Below are positions 4,274 through 5,302 of a stretch of DNA of 5,302 nucleotides, one piece after another. The stretch's first letter is position 1; every line of letters begins with the position of its first letter. This DNA is from Bacteroidales bacterium (GTDB lineage Bacteria > Bacteroidota > Bacteroidia > Bacteroidales > F082), in contig JAEEII010000185.1 of NCBI GenBank assembly GCA_016281295.1, positions 1 through 5,302 of the forward strand, read 5' to 3'. A model generated the notes under the pieces. It did not search any database. It was not told where the DNA came from and saw only the letters and a program-made list of their open reading frames with translations. The translations under genes and the position numbers were made by a program.

Positions 4274-5302
4274 ATGAAAACCATTCCAAATCACGACGCT
4301 AAAATCTTCACGGACAACATAGAGGAGTTAGCGCTTGAACAAATTCAGCGGCTGCTTTCCGTCAAGGTGTTTGCCGACTGCAAAATCCGTATTATGCCTG
4401 ATGTGCATGCCGGCGCAGGCTGCGTGATCGGCTTCACGGGCAACCTGGGCGACAAGGTGATCCCCAACATTGTGGGCGTTGACATCGGCTGCGGCATCCT
4501 CGTGCAACCGCTTGATGTGCCGGAATCAATTGATTTCCACGCACTCAACACATTCATTCTGAAGGCTATACCGTCGGGGCGCGACTTCCGCAGTGACCAA
4601 TATCTGCCGCTGCCCCAAAAGTATATGGAGGTCTATTCCGAGGCCAAAGCCATTATTCGTGAGATGTATTGCTACAGGCTTCTCAAGGAGAGCAAACGCT
4701 TGGACAAGTCCATCGGCTCCTTGGGCGGTGGCAACCATTTCATTGAACTCGACCGCGATGAACAGGGGAAATGGTATTTAGTGATTCACACGGGAAGCCG
4801 CAACTTGGGCAAACAGGTGGCCGACCTGTACCAAAAGGAGGCACGGAAACTGCTTTCGGGGTGGGACAAGGTGATGGAACAACAGAAACGAATCATCGAG
4901 GAATATAAAAGCCAGGGCAGGAGAAAAGAGATACAGGCCGTCATTGCCAAACTGCACTCCGATTTCAAGATGCAGTCCCCACCCGTGCCGCCCGACCTCT
5001 GTTATCTGGAGGGCGAGCCGCGCAACGAGTACCTGCACGACATGCGGCTTTGCCAGCGTTGGGCGCGCCTCAACCGCAGACTGATTGCCGACCTAATCAC
5101 AGACTTCCTTGAGGAAAACCATTCCACTTGCGGAGTTGCTGACGGTGCTTTTGAAAGCGTACACAACTATATCAGTGACGACAACCTGATCCGAAAAGGT
5201 GCCATCTCTGCCAAAGCTGGCGAACGGTGCATCATTCCGCTCAACATGCGCGACGGCTCGCTCATCTGCATCGGCAAAGGCAACGCCGACTGGAACTGCT
5301 CA
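4274..5302 (+). CDS. rtcB: RNA-splicing ligase RtcB (3' end beyond window)
   Basis: RtcB joins RNA 3'-phosphate or 2',3'-cyclic phosphate ends to 5'-OH ends, using GTP and Mn2+, in RNA repair in the cytoplasm. The 343 residues seen carry the family motifs in order: MPDVHAGAG (41-49), VGVDIGCG (67-74) with metal ligands D70 and C73, GSLGGGNHF (148-156) with N154/H155, HTGSRNLG (172-179) with H172, VHNYI (296-300) with H297, and RKGAISA (307-313). The window stops at ADWNCS, just before the expected HGAGR segment that holds the histidine which becomes guanylylated, so that residue cannot be checked. Bacterial RtcB is about 400 aa or more, so most of the protein is here. The ATG at 4274 fits the family start and the promoter box. 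No archease, RtcA or RtcR is visible; prfH, a known neighbour of some rtcB genes, could lie downstream. Confidence 0.95.
   Translation, partial: MKTIPNHDAKIFTDNIEELALEQIQRLLSVKVFADCKIRIMPDVHAGAGCVIGFTGNLGDKVIPNIVGVDIGCGILVQPLDVPESIDFHALNTFILKAIPSGRDFRSDQYLPLPQKYMEVYSEAKAIIREMYCYRLLKESKRLDKSIGSLGGGNHFIELDRDEQGKWYLVIHTGSRNLGKQVADLYQKEARKLLSGWDKVMEQQKRIIEEYKSQGRRKEIQAVIAKLHSDFKMQSPPVPPDLCYLEGEPRNEYLHDMRLCQRWARLNRRLIADLITDFLEENHSTCGVADGAFESVHNYISDDNLIRKGAISAKAGERCIIPLNMRDGSLICIGKGNADWNCS

Noticed and set aside
4074..4289. Short open frames on both strands between the 232-aa gene and rtcB
   Set aside because: They run through the inverted-repeat element and the rtcB promoter boxes and have low-complexity Arg-rich translations.
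4778..5038. Open frames on the - strand within rtcB
   Set aside because: The + strand carries unmistakable RtcB motifs throughout this stretch.

Overview
The window looks like a piece of an accessory region from a gut-type Bacteroidales genome (Bacteroidetes). This is inferred from several sequence cues. Promoter boxes match the Bacteroidetes -7 consensus TAnnTTTG in front of most transcription units. Clear Shine-Dalgarno sequences are absent. The window opens with the C-terminal end of a Bacteroidales-style AAA+ ATPase, and two imperfect or perfect palindromic elements sit between genes. No rRNA, tRNA, CRISPR array or intact mobile element is visible.

Layout, all on the + strand. (1) Bases 1-348 are the 3' end of an AAA+ ATPase gene, followed by an intrinsic terminator (371-393). 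(2) Bases 425-468 hold a second copy of the ATPase 3' end, differing only at third codon positions, running into a perfect 30-bp palindrome. (3) Bases 527-1210 encode an unrecognised 227-aa acidic protein whose reading frame may be broken near its 3' end. (4) Bases 1377-2941 are an A+T-rich two-gene unit: a 107-aa helical acidic protein and a 400-aa PD-(D/E)XK nuclease-superfamily protein. By eye this unit is much richer in A+T than everything around it and is probably acquired DNA. A possible gene remnant follows (2965-3075). (5) A 13-bp hairpin abuts a promoter box that leads to a compact unit encoding a 46-aa protein (3196-3336) closed by a terminator. (6) Bases 3385-4083 encode an unrecognised 232-aa protein. 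(7) A structured REP-like element (4119-4198) and two tandem -7 boxes precede rtcB (4274 to beyond the window end), an RNA-splicing ligase cut just before its C-terminal active-site segment.

How the genes work together: only the 107-aa gene and the nuclease gene look like one operon (38-bp gap). The others look like separate short transcription units. The nuclease pair is the best candidate for an undescribed, possibly defence-related module, but its function is inference. rtcB is a core-type RNA repair gene, and nothing in the window ties it functionally to its neighbours.
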